Positions 1-8,237 of a stretch of DNA of 64,000 nucleotides are shown in pieces (position 1 is the stretch's first letter; the number at the start of each line of letters is the position of its first letter). Made by a program: the position numbers and the translations under genes. Origin of the DNA: Pseudomonadota bacterium (lineage in GTDB: Bacteria > Pseudomonadota > Alphaproteobacteria > Caulobacterales > Caulobacteraceae). The DNA lies in the NCBI GenBank assembly GCA_023432855.1, contig JAEZEZ010000035.1, positions 70,803 through 134,802 of the forward strand. Reading direction: 5' to 3'. The notes beneath the pieces were generated by a model, which searched no databases, was not told where the DNA came from, and saw only the letters and a list, made by a program, of their open reading frames with translations.

Positions 1-862
1 GCGGATCGCTGGGCGGGAAGTGATCGCCTATGTCGCCTTCGCCCAGCGCGCCGAGAACGGCGTCGGTGATGGCATGCAGGCCGGCGTCCGCGTCGGAGTG
101 GCCGACCAGCGTCTGGTCGTGGTCGATGCGCACGCCGCATAGCCAGACCGCGTCGCCGGGGCCCCAGCGATGGGCGTCGAAGCCCTGGCCCACGCGAGTG
201 CGCCGCAGGCCGGCCGCGATCGCTTCGGCCATCTCGAAATCCTCCGGATAGGTCAGCTTCATCAGCCGTGGGTCGCCTGCGGTCAGGCGCACGATCCCGC
301 CATTGCGTTCCACGGCTGCAGCGTCGTCGGTCATTTCCTCGCCCGCCGGCCAGGCCGCGTGAGCCGCTGTCAGGGCCACCCGCCGGAAGGCCTGGGGTGT
401 CTGGGCGCGCCAGAGACCCGATCTAGGCACGGTGCCCTCGACCGTCTCGCCATCGCCGCGCTTCAACGTGTCGGCAAGGGGGAGGGCGGGAACAGCCCCG
501 TCCGCGTCCGCCAGGGCCCCGAGCAGCCGGCGGACGACTTCCCTGCCCAGGAAGGGGCGGGCGGCGTCGTGGACGAGGACCGCGTCCGCCGCATCGGCGC
601 CGATGGCCTCGAGACCGGACCGGACCGAGGCCGCCCGCGTCGCGCCGCCGTCGGCGAGGATGATGTCCAGCCCGGCGAGCGCCTCCTGCGCCTGCGCCCG
701 GGCGTCGGAAGGAATGACCGCCACCAGGCGGCCCGCGCCCGCCGCCCGCAGCGCCTCGGCCGACCAGCGCACGACGGGCTTGCCGGCAAGCCGGCGCCAC
801 TGCTTCGGTCCGCCCGCGCGGCTCCCCGAACCCGCGGCGACGATGATGGCGTCGAAAGTCAT
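1..862 (-). CDS. ispDF: IspDF bifunctional MEP-pathway enzyme, C-terminus outside window
   Basis: Catalyses two non-consecutive steps of the methylerythritol phosphate route to isoprenoids: CTP-dependent cytidylylation of MEP (IspD) and cyclisation to MEcPP (IspF). I translated 287 residues on the minus strand from the ATG at 862. The IspD half (about 1-220) shows the nucleotide-binding [14 protein letters not shown] near residue 9 and VHDAARPF near 98. The IspF half starts near 222 with [10 protein letters not shown] (metal-binding DAH) and has [11 protein letters not shown] near 253. The frame is open to the window edge, so roughly the last 90-100 residues are missing. Fused IspDF is common in alphaproteobacteria. 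The gene is divergent from dusB, with 74 bases between. Confidence 0.96.
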   Translation of the reverse strand, partial: MTFDAIIVAAGSGSRAGGPKQWRRLAGKPVVRWSAEALRAAGAGRLVAVIPSDARAQAQEALAGLDIILADGGATRAASVRSGLEAIGADAADAVLVHDAARPFLGREVVRRLLGALADADGAVPALPLADTLKRGDGETVEGTVPRSGLWRAQTPQAFRRVALTAAHAAWPAGEEMTDDAAAVERNGGIVRLTAGDPRLMKLTYPEDFEMAEAIAAGLRRTRVGQGFDAHRWGPGDAVWLCGVRIDHDQTLVGHSDADAGLHAITDAVLGALGEGDIGDHFPPSDP

Positions 863-936
863 GGCCGGCTGTTTGGGGCCTCACCCTGCGCGGCGCAAGA
901 CTGGACCTGCGGCGGCGCCTCGGTCACAAGGCGCCC

Positions 937-1947
937 ATGAGCAACAGCCTGCGCATCGGTGACGTGCAGATCGGCGGACGGGTTTTGATCGCCCCCATGA
1001 CCGGCGTCAGCGACCTGCCGTACCGCCGCGCCGCCTCGCGCCTCGGCGCGGCCTATGTCGCGACCGAGATGGTCGCCTGTGCGGAACTCGCGCGCGGTCG
1101 GCCAGATGTCGTGCGCCGCGCCGCCGTGGGGGAGGGGCTCCGGCTGACCGTGATCCAGCTGGTTGGCCGGGATCCGGAGATGATCGCCAAGGGCGCCGCC
1201 ATGGCCGAGGCGGCGGGCGCGGATATCATCGACCTGAACTTCGGCTGCCCGGCGAAGGAGGTCACCGGCGTCGCGTCCGGCTCGGCGCTGATGCGCGACC
1301 TCGAACTCTCGTCACGCATCATCGGCGCGGCCGTGTCCGCCGTGTCGCGTCCCGTGACCGTGAAGATGCGGCTGGGCTGGGACGACGCCTCCCGCAACGC
1401 GCCGGAACTCGCGCAGAGGGCGCAGGAGCTCGGCGTCGCCGCCGTCACCGTTCACGGGCGCACGCGTCAGCAGTTCTACAAGGGCGAGGCCGACTGGAAC
1501 GCCGTGGCCGAGGTGAAGCGGGCCGTCCGCATTCCGGTCATCGTCAACGGCGACATCGTCGATGCAGGCACTGCCCGTACGGCGCTGCGCGTTTCCGGCG
1601 CGGACGCGGTCATGTTGGGCCGCGGCGTCTATGGCCGTCCGTGGCTGGCGCCCGCCATCGACCGCGCACTCGCGGAAGAACAGCCCGACGCGGCGCCGGA
1701 GGCGGAGGCGAGGCTGCATATCGTGATCGAGCACTTCCGCGAGAGCCTGGCCTTCTACGGCGACGGTCTGGGGCTGAAGATGTTCCGCAAGCATCTGGGC
1801 TGGTACGTCGAGCAGGCGCCATGGCCGGCCTCCGCCCAGGAACGCCGCGCGGCCAAGGCCCGTCTTTGCCGGCTTGAGACCCAGCGCGAGGTGGAGGCGG
1901 CGCTCACGAACTTGTGGTTGAGGCAGGGGGCTCGCCTCGCCGCCTGA
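937..1947 (+). CDS. dusB: tRNA-dihydrouridine synthase (DusB/NifR3 family)
   Basis: FMN enzyme that reduces uridine to dihydrouridine in tRNA D-loops. The 336-residue protein opens with the TIM-barrel signature APMTGVSDLPYR near residue 19 and carries the catalytic cysteine in DLNFGCPAKEV near residue 98. The barrel motifs VTVKMRLGW, VTVHGRTR and MLGRGVYGRPW follow, then a short helical C-terminal domain. In many alphaproteobacteria this nifR3 gene heads a dusB-ntrB-ntrC-ntrY-ntrX series. Here ntrY follows directly, 69 bases after the stop. Confidence 0.96.
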   Translation: MSNSLRIGDVQIGGRVLIAPMTGVSDLPYRRAASRLGAAYVATEMVACAELARGRPDVVRRAAVGEGLRLTVIQLVGRDPEMIAKGAAMAEAAGADIIDLNFGCPAKEVTGVASGSALMRDLELSSRIIGAAVSAVSRPVTVKMRLGWDDASRNAPELAQRAQELGVAAVTVHGRTRQQFYKGEADWNAVAEVKRAVRIPVIVNGDIVDAGTARTALRVSGADAVMLGRGVYGRPWLAPAIDRALAEEQPDAAPEAEARLHIVIEHFRESLAFYGDGLGLKMFRKHLGWYVEQAPWPASAQERRAAKARLCRLETQREVEAALTNLWLRQGARLAA

Positions 1948-1965
1948 CACAGTGGCGCCGTATTG

Positions 1966-1979
1966 CAGCAACATTGCTG
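1966..1979. promoter_or_regulatory. Inverted repeat upstream of ntrY
   Basis: A perfect 6-base inverted repeat, CAGCAA-CA-TTGCTG, lies in the 69-base dusB-ntrY gap about 38 bases before the ntrY start. That part of the gap is AT-richer than its surroundings, so a promoter or operator is plausible. No regulator can be assigned. Confidence 0.3.
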
Positions 1980-2016
1980 TTGAAAATGAGGCACACTGTC
2001 TGCTTAGCTTGACGCC

Positions 2017-4236
2017 ATGCTGAACGCCTTCGTCCGCAAGGGCGCGCCAGCCATGTCCGCCTTCCAGGCCTGGCCCGGCGACCGCCGGGGGAAGGTCGTA
2101 TTCGGCGTTCTCTACGGTGTCGCGGCCATCGTCACGTCGCTGGCGATCTGGCTGGTCGCTTCGGCGCCCGGCACCGGACCGATCACGCCGGCGAGCCAGC
2201 TCCTGCTGTGGATTCTGGCGGCCAATCTGCTGGTCATTGTCGGGCTGGCCGCCGCCGTGGTGTGGCGCGTCGGCAAGCTGGCGCGCGAGCGGCAGACGGA
2301 CGCCGGGGCGCGACTGCGCCTCCGCTTCGTGCAGATGTTCGCCATCGCCGCCGTGGCCCCGGCCCTGGTCGTCGCGCTGTTCTTCGGCGTGCTGGTCACG
2401 CGTGGGGTGGAGAACTGGTTCAGCGAGCGGGTGCGCACGGCCGTCGAGAACGGCGCCTCGATCGCGCGGACCTACGTCGACCAGCAGACCAGCGCCGTCG
2501 GCTCGGACCTGCAGGCAATGGGAGAAGACCTCAGCCAGCCGCGGGTGATCGCCATGTTCCCGACGCGGCTGACCTTCTCGCGGGCGCTCGAGGACCTCGC
2601 GCAGCTCCGAAACTTCGTCGCCGTCTATGTCATCGACGGGCAGGGCCAGGTTCTGGCGCGCGCCGAGGCGCCCCAGGCCCCGGCCTATTCGGCGCCGCCG
2701 CCGGCCACCCTGGCCGAGGCGAGGAGCGGCGACGTCCTGCCGGTCAGCGTCTTTCCCGACCCCGACCTCGTGCGCGCGGTGCACCGGCTCGAAGGTTACG
2801 GCGACGCCTATCTGTACGGGGTCCGCTACCTTGAACCCGGCATCATCGGCCGCCTGCGCAACGCCGAGCAGGCGATCGTCGCCTATCGCGAGGCCGAGCA
2901 GAGCCGGGCGCGCATCCAGTCGGCCTTCATCCTCGTCTATGTGGAAACCGCCCTGCTGGTGCTGGTGGGCGCCGTCTGGCTCGGCATGGCGGCGGCCGGC
3001 GCCATCGCCGCGCCCGTCGCCCGCCTGGTGCAAGCGGCCGACCGCGTCGCCGGCGGGGACCTGGACGTGCGGGTCGAAACCGACCGCGACGTCGAAGAGA
3101 TCGCCGTGTTGTCCCGGGCCTTCAATCGGATGACGAGCGATCTTCAGACACAGCAGGAAGCGCTTAAGAACGCCTCCGCGGAGGCGCAGGCGCGGCGGCG
3201 CTTCATCGAGACCGTGCTCTCCGGTGTCAGCGCCGGGGTGGTCGGCACCGATGCGCGCGGCCGGGTGTCCGCCATCAACCGCCAGGCCCAGGCTTTGCTC
3301 GACATCGGCGACGATGCGGTCGGCAAGCCGCTGGCCAAGGTGTCGCCGGAGCTCGCTACGGTCGTATCCGGCCCTCCGGAGGCGGGCGATCAGGAGGTGG
3401 ACGTGACCCGTGGCGGCGACACGCACCGGCTTCGCGTTCGCGTCTCCGACGGCGAGGAGGGCGGACTGATCCTCACCTTCGACGACATCACGCGATTGGT
3501 CACGGCCCAGCGGAACGCCGCCTGGAAGGACGTGGCGCGCCGCATCGCCCACGAGATCAAGAACCCGCTGACTCCGATCCAACTCTCGGCCGAGCGGCTG
3601 CGGCGCAAGTACCGCGACCAGATCGTGGGCGACCTCGAGACTTTCGACCGCTGCACGGACACCATCGTCAGGCAGGTGGGGGACATCGGCCGGATGGTCG
3701 ATGAGTTCTCCTCCTTCGCCCGCATGCCGGCGCCCAAGTTCGCGGAGGAGGACCCCGCCGAACTTCTGCGTGAGGCCGTGTTCGCCCAGCGCGTGGCCCA
3801 GCCCGATGCGGAGATGGAACTCGTCGAACCGCTGCCGTCGGTCCGGTTCGTCGCCGATGGGCGGATGGTCGGCCAGGCCCTGACGAACGTGCTGAAGAAC
3901 GCCGGCGAATCGGTTTCGGCGCGGCGGGCTTCGGATCCCGACTCGCCGGGCAGGGTGACCGCCTCCCTGGCGCTGGAAGGCGACGGCCTGTGCTTCATCG
4001 TCGAGGATGACGGTATCGGCTTGCCGGCCAAGGATCGCGACCGGCTGGCCGAGCCCTACGTGACCACACGCGAGAAGGGCACCGGGCTCGGTCTCGCCAT
4101 CGTCAAACGAATTTGCGAGGACCACGGCGGCGAGCTCGTGCTCGGCGACGCGGTCGAACTGACCGGCGCGAGGGTGGTGTTGCGCTTCCCCCGCGCGGTC
4201 AAGGGGGCGGCCCGTCCGCCCGCCACAGCGGCTTGA
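2017..4236 (+). CDS. ntrY: NtrY membrane sensor histidine kinase
   Basis: Sensor partner of NtrX, a two-component system linked to nitrogen or redox signals and envelope physiology in alphaproteobacteria. The 739-residue protein has several hydrophobic segments in the first 130 residues, an extracytoplasmic region, and a further membrane segment near 310. A HAMP-like linker (APVARLVQAADRVAGGDL) precedes a PAS-like region (about 400-490). The phospho-acceptor His512 lies in RRIAHEIKNPLTPIQ, and the ATPase domain has NVLKNAGES, DDGIGLP and GTGLGLAIVKRI. An in-frame ATG at 2053 is an alternative start. The stop is 8 bases before ntrX, so the two are surely cotranscribed. Confidence 0.95.
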   Translation: MLNAFVRKGAPAMSAFQAWPGDRRGKVVFGVLYGVAAIVTSLAIWLVASAPGTGPITPASQLLLWILAANLLVIVGLAAAVVWRVGKLARERQTDAGARLRLRFVQMFAIAAVAPALVVALFFGVLVTRGVENWFSERVRTAVENGASIARTYVDQQTSAVGSDLQAMGEDLSQPRVIAMFPTRLTFSRALEDLAQLRNFVAVYVIDGQGQVLARAEAPQAPAYSAPPPATLAEARSGDVLPVSVFPDPDLVRAVHRLEGYGDAYLYGVRYLEPGIIGRLRNAEQAIVAYREAEQSRARIQSAFILVYVETALLVLVGAVWLGMAAAGAIAAPVARLVQAADRVAGGDLDVRVETDRDVEEIAVLSRAFNRMTSDLQTQQEALKNASAEAQARRRFIETVLSGVSAGVVGTDARGRVSAINRQAQALLDIGDDAVGKPLAKVSPELATVVSGPPEAGDQEVDVTRGGDTHRLRVRVSDGEEGGLILTFDDITRLVTAQRNAAWKDVARRIAHEIKNPLTPIQLSAERLRRKYRDQIVGDLETFDRCTDTIVRQVGDIGRMVDEFSSFARMPAPKFAEEDPAELLREAVFAQRVAQPDAEMELVEPLPSVRFVADGRMVGQALTNVLKNAGESVSARRASDPDSPGRVTASLALEGDGLCFIVEDDGIGLPAKDRDRLAEPYVTTREKGTGLGLAIVKRICEDHGGELVLGDAVELTGARVVLRFPRAVKGAARPPATAA

Positions 4237-4244
4237 GGACGCGT

Positions 4245-5651
4245 ATGAAACCGGTGACCGGCGCAGACATACTGGTGGTGGACGACGAGGCGGATATCCG
4301 GGAACTCGTCGCCGGCATCCTGCAGGACGAAGGCTATGCGGTCCGCACGGCCGTGGATTCCGAAAGCGCGCTGGCGGCCTTCAAGGCGCGGAAGCCGGGC
4401 CTGCTGGTGCTCGACATCTGGATGCAGGGCGGAGGGCTGGACGGCCTGGAGCTGCTCGACGTGGTCAAGGAGCTCGACCCCGATCTGCCGGTGATCATGA
4501 TCTCGGGGCACGGCAACATCGAAACCGCGGTCAGCGCGATCAAGCGCGGGGCCTACGACTTCCTGGAAAAGCCCTTCAAGTCGGATCGTCTCATCCTGAT
4601 CGTCCAGCGCGCGCTGGAAGCCGCAAACCTCCGCCGCGAGAACCGGGCGCTGCGCGCCAAGGCGTTCGTGCCGGACAACCTCATCGGACGCTCCCAGGCG
4701 GCGCAGCAGCTGCGCGCGACGATCGCCAAGGTGGCCCCCGCCAACAGCCGGATCCTGGTTTCCGGGCCGCCCGGCTCGGGCAAGGAGCTGGTCGCGCGCC
4801 TGATCCACGACGCCAGTTCGCGTTCCCGCTGCGAGTTCGTGGCCATCAGCGCCGCCGGGATGACGCCCGAACGCCTCGATTCCGAGCTTTACGGCGAGGA
4901 GGGGGAGGGCGGGCGTCCGCGCAAGATCGGCGTGTTCGAGCGGGCCCATGGCGGCACCCTGTATCTGGACGAAGTCGCCGACATGCCGCGGGAAAGCCAG
5001 AGCCGCATCCTGCGGGTGCTGGTCGAACAGCGCTTCCGGAGGGTCGGCGGCGACGCCGACGTCCAGGTCGATGTCCGTGTCATCTCGTCCAGCTCCAGGG
5101 ACCTGCGCGACGAAATCGCGGCCGGCCGTTTCCGCGAGGACCTGTTCCACCGGCTCAACGTGGTGCCGATCCGGGTGCCTGGCCTGTCGGAGCGGCGCGA
5201 GGACATCGCCGAACTGGTCGACTACTTCATCGACGGCATCGCCTCCGCCCAGGGCCTGCCCCGCCGGCGCCTTGGCGAGGACGCCATCGCCACCCTGCAG
5301 GTGCACGCCTGGCCCGGCAACGTCCGGCAGTTGCGCAACAACGTCGAGCGATTGCTGATCCTGGCGACGGGCGACCCCAACGAGCCGATCACCGCCCACA
5401 TGCTGCCGTCGGAAGTGGCGTCGGCGGGCGCGGCGGGCTCCGTCGGCCCCGAGCGCATCATCGCCCTGCCGCTGCGGGAAGCGCGCGAGGTGTTCGAGCG
5501 CGAATACCTCGGCGCCCAGATCCTGCGCTTCGGCGGCAACATCTCCCGCACGGCCAGTTTTATCGGCATGGAGCGCTCGGCGCTGCACCGCAAGCTCAAG
5601 TCCCTCGGCGTGGCGCCGGCGCGCAACGGCGAAGAGGCCGAGGAAGACTGA
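4245..5651 (+). CDS. ntrX: NtrX response regulator, sigma-54-activator-like
   Basis: Response regulator phosphorylated by NtrY. The start is the ATG after a GAGGA ribosome site, giving 468 residues. The receiver domain (1-125) has acidic DD13-14 and phospho-Asp57 (LLVLDIW). The AAA+ domain has Walker A GPPGSGKE (174-181) and Walker B LYLDEV (239-244). The DNA-binding Fis-type helix-turn-helix ends the protein (GGNISRTASFIG then ALHRKLKSLG). The region where NtrC-type activators carry GAFTGA reads LYGEEGEGGRPRKIG (about 216-229), so the sigma-54 contact loop is absent. It probably acts as a conventional, sigma-54-independent regulator. The stop overlaps the dat start by one base. Confidence 0.93.
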   Translation: MKPVTGADILVVDDEADIRELVAGILQDEGYAVRTAVDSESALAAFKARKPGLLVLDIWMQGGGLDGLELLDVVKELDPDLPVIMISGHGNIETAVSAIKRGAYDFLEKPFKSDRLILIVQRALEAANLRRENRALRAKAFVPDNLIGRSQAAQQLRATIAKVAPANSRILVSGPPGSGKELVARLIHDASSRSRCEFVAISAAGMTPERLDSELYGEEGEGGRPRKIGVFERAHGGTLYLDEVADMPRESQSRILRVLVEQRFRRVGGDADVQVDVRVISSSSRDLRDEIAAGRFREDLFHRLNVVPIRVPGLSERREDIAELVDYFIDGIASAQGLPRRRLGEDAIATLQVHAWPGNVRQLRNNVERLLILATGDPNEPITAHMLPSEVASAGAAGSVGPERIIALPLREAREVFEREYLGAQILRFGGNISRTASFIGMERSALHRKLKSLGVAPARNGEEAEED

Positions 5652-6514
5652 TGTCGCGCCAGGCCTATGTGAACGGTCGCTTTGCGCCTCACGGCGACGC
5701 CGTGGTCCACATCGAGGATCGCGGCTACCAGTTCGCCGACGCGGTCTACGAGGTCTGGGCGGTCATCGACGGCCGGCTCGCGGACTTTCAGGGGCATATG
5801 GAGCGATTGCATCGCAGCCTGGACGAGTTGCGCATCGCCCATCCGATGAGCCGCGCCGCCCTGACCGCGGTCCTGCGCGAGGTCGTCCGGCGCAACCGGG
5901 TCCGCAACGGGCTTTGCTACATCCAGATCTCGCGCGGCACGGCCCGGCGGGACCACCCGTTTCCCAACCCGGCGGTTCCTCCTAGCGTGGTCATCACCTG
6001 CAAGGCGATCGACCCGGCACTCGGCGACGCCAAGGCGGCCAAGGGCGTGGCCGTGGTTACCCGGCCGGATGAGCGCTGGGGGCGCTGCGACATCAAGACG
6101 GTCGGTTTGCTGCCCAATGTCCTGGCCAAGCAGGCGGCGCGCGACGCCGGCGCCGCCGAGGCCTGGCTGGTCGACGACCTGGGCTTCGTGACCGAGGGTT
6201 CCTCGACCAACGCGTGGATCGTCGATGCCGAGGGGGCGCTGCGCACGCGCGACACCAACTGCAACATCCTGCGCGGCATCACCCGTCACAACCTGATCGC
6301 GCTGGCGCGGGAGGCGGGCGTCGAACTCTCCGAGCGGCCGTTCACGGTGGACGAGGCAAAGGCCGCGAAGGAAGCCTTCTTCACCGCCGCCTCTGCCTTC
6401 GTGCAGCCGGTCATCTCCATAGACGGTCACCGCATCGGCGACGGGCGCCCTGGCCCCATATCGATGAAACTTCGCGAACTTTACTATCGGCAGGCGCGCG
6501 AACAGGCGGTGTGA
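5651..6514 (+). CDS. dat: D-amino acid aminotransferase (class IV, PLP)
   Basis: Fold-type IV PLP transaminase interconverting D-alanine/2-oxoglutarate and D-glutamate/pyruvate. It could instead be a related branched-chain or 4-amino-4-deoxychorismate enzyme. The 287 residues begin with YVNGRFAPHGDAVVHIEDRGYQF, the usual Dat opening, and the PLP lysine is K149 in DIKTVGLLPN. VTEGSSTNAW and GITRHNLIALA contribute phosphate binding. The start codon overlaps the ntrX stop (TGATG), so translation is coupled. D-Ala and D-Glu supply peptidoglycan synthesis, which fits a housekeeping role in this operon. Confidence 0.9.
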   Translation: MSRQAYVNGRFAPHGDAVVHIEDRGYQFADAVYEVWAVIDGRLADFQGHMERLHRSLDELRIAHPMSRAALTAVLREVVRRNRVRNGLCYIQISRGTARRDHPFPNPAVPPSVVITCKAIDPALGDAKAAKGVAVVTRPDERWGRCDIKTVGLLPNVLAKQAARDAGAAEAWLVDDLGFVTEGSSTNAWIVDAEGALRTRDTNCNILRGITRHNLIALAREAGVELSERPFTVDEAKAAKEAFFTAASAFVQPVISIDGHRIGDGRPGPISMKLRELYYRQAREQAV

Positions 6515-6564
6515 TCCGAGAACTGAATTCGGTTGCAGGTTGCCGGGAGAGTCCGCCGCCGATC

Positions 6565-7794
6565 ATGAGTTTGGGAAAATCAGCTTTGCTCCGAACTACT
6601 CTCGCCATTGCCCTGGCCCTCATACTCTCCGGCGTGCCCGCGGGGTCCAGCTTCGCTGTACCGATCGAGGCCACCCGCGTTCAAGCGCTTGTTGAATCTG
6701 ACCCGAACGGCGCCCTTGAACTGATCGAAGGGATACAAGCGCTCGGCGGTGCAAACGAAATTTCCCCCGATGACATCGCGCGCCTTGGGGCCAACAAAGC
6801 AATCTTCCCTCGCTTGATGCGCGCTCTGGACCGGCTGGACTATGCCCCTTCGGACCTAGGCGGCCACATCGACTGGCTCTGGCTTCGCTGGGCAATCAAT
6901 CGACATGCAGATGACCCGGCGGCGGCCAAACGTGCCACTCGACGCCTCCGAAGCGTTTACAGCGTGATCGAAGCGCGACTGGACGGACGGCTTGATGCGA
7001 TTGTGAACCGTGGGGATCCAAACTTCGATCCGCGCGGTCATGCGATGAAGCGTGGGGCGGACCTTCGCCGTTGGATTGCCCAGCATCCGAATTCGTTGCG
7101 AGCAGCGAATGAGATGACGGGGATGAGGATCATACTCGGGGATTTTGCCACCGCCCTCGAGGAGATTGCGGTGTCTCGTACCCGTGCAGCCCGCCAACAA
7201 TACGCCGATACCGAACTGAATCTGGTCGATCTCCATACCCAACGCGCCATTGTCTTGTTCGCGCTAGGCCGCCACGACGAGGCTTTGGCCGGCCTGCGCG
7301 AGGATGCGGCAGTGGAGCGAGAAGGTGCGTTGACGACGTTCACGGCACTGACCTACGCGGGAGCACTGACGAATTCTGGTCGCGCCGAAGAAGCGCTGGT
7401 GGTGCTCAATCGCTTCGAACCGCAGTCTAAATCCGATCTCGCGTGGCTGGCGCTCAGACGAATCTGTGCGCTCGCGGCACTGAACCGAAGGGACGAGGGA
7501 AGAGCCCTGCTACCGCGGCTGGAGTCAGAGTCCTGGCAAGGTACGCTGTTGTACGAAGCACTGCTTTGTCTGGACGATTATGATCGAGCCGCGTCGGCAA
7601 TTGTCGAACAGCTGGAAGACCCCGTCAGACGAGGGGCGGCGTTGGTGCGACTAAGTGAATGGAACTACGCCCCGAACCCTAATCGTGGACAACGTCTGTT
7701 GCAGGAGCGGAGCTTCCGGGTCCAGAATCGCCAGGATGTCCGAACTGCGATTGCAAAGATCGGCCGGACTGAACCAATCGACCTCATTTTCTGA
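6565..7794 (+). CDS. Exported helical-repeat (TPR-like) protein, unknown function
   Basis: I do not recognise the family. The 409-residue product starts with a clear signal peptide ([20 protein letters not shown]... to about residue 32). The rest is predicted mostly helical, with pairs such as [17 protein letters not shown] and [16 protein letters not shown] that resemble TPR units near 230-290. Base composition is visibly lower in GC than both neighbours and codons are less biased (AAT, TTG, CGA, GAA appear often), which suggests recent arrival or weak expression. It sits between dat and hfq, a place usually free of such a gene. No strong ribosome site is visible before the ATG. Confidence 0.75.
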   Translation: MSLGKSALLRTTLAIALALILSGVPAGSSFAVPIEATRVQALVESDPNGALELIEGIQALGGANEISPDDIARLGANKAIFPRLMRALDRLDYAPSDLGGHIDWLWLRWAINRHADDPAAAKRATRRLRSVYSVIEARLDGRLDAIVNRGDPNFDPRGHAMKRGADLRRWIAQHPNSLRAANEMTGMRIILGDFATALEEIAVSRTRAARQQYADTELNLVDLHTQRAIVLFALGRHDEALAGLREDAAVEREGALTTFTALTYAGALTNSGRAEEALVVLNRFEPQSKSDLAWLALRRICALAALNRRDEGRALLPRLESESWQGTLLYEALLCLDDYDRAASAIVEQLEDPVRRGAALVRLSEWNYAPNPNRGQRLLQERSFRVQNRQDVRTAIAKIGRTEPIDLIF

Positions 7795-7846
7795 CTCCGT
7801 GTAGTCCATGGAGCTTCCGCGCTGTCATTCTGATGCGTCGTTCCTG

Positions 7847-7864
7847 CGCGTCACCCGCGTCACC
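7847..7864. repeat. Tandem 9-base repeat
   Basis: Two perfect adjacent copies of CGCGTCACC lie in the gap between the TPR-like gene and hfq. The repeat is short and of unknown meaning. Confidence 0.35.
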
Positions 7865-7934
7865 CGAGGAGGGTACGAAATGGTGGGGGTTGCTCCCGCA
7901 CCCGCCGCCCGCTTATCTGCGCCGTGATGTGTGT

Positions 7935-7951
7935 GGGAGCGCTGGGCTCCC
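7935..7951 (+). promoter_or_regulatory. Hairpin in the hfq leader
   Basis: GGGAGC-GCTGG-GCTCCC forms a 6-base-pair stem with a 5-base loop, ending 34 bases before the hfq ATG. It is followed by an A-rich stretch (GAAAAGAAAGAA) rather than by thymines, so it is not a classical terminator. It could be a leader structure, perhaps for hfq autoregulation, or the 3' end of the preceding transcript. Confidence 0.35.
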
Positions 7952-7985
7952 GTCGAAAAGAAAGAACCGGGGGGCGAAACCGCCG

Positions 7986-8237
7986 ATGTCCCAGGACAAG
8001 AAACAGAACCTTCAGGACACCTTTCTCAACAGCGTTCGAAAGTCGAAAACCCCGCTGACCATCTTCCTGGTCAACGGCGTGAAGCTGCAGGGCGTCGTTA
8101 CCTGGTTCGATAATTTCTGCGTGCTGCTTCGCCGGGATGGACAGTCCCAGCTGGTCTACAAGCACGCGATCTCGACCATCATGCCCTCGCAGCCGGTTCA
8201 GCTTTACGAACCCGAAGTCGAAGCCGACAGCGAGTGA
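7986..8237 (+). CDS. hfq: RNA chaperone Hfq
   Basis: Sm-like hexameric RNA chaperone that pairs small RNAs with mRNAs. The 83-residue protein contains the Sm1 region ([27 protein letters not shown]) and the Sm2 motif [11 protein letters not shown] near 60-70, with an acidic tail. The ATG at 7986 gives the standard N-terminus [11 protein letters not shown]; upstream in-frame codons lie in the leader. The last codons overlap the hflX GTG start (GTGA), matching the common hfq-hflX pair. Confidence 0.98.
   Translation: MSQDKKQNLQDTFLNSVRKSKTPLTIFLVNGVKLQGVVTWFDNFCVLLRRDGQSQLVYKHAISTIMPSQPVQLYEPEVEADSE

Noticed and set aside
1312..4125. Long minus-strand open frame opposite dusB and ntrY
   Set aside because: It runs antisense to two well-recognised genes, has no family motifs and is the stop-poor shadow frame expected in high-GC DNA.
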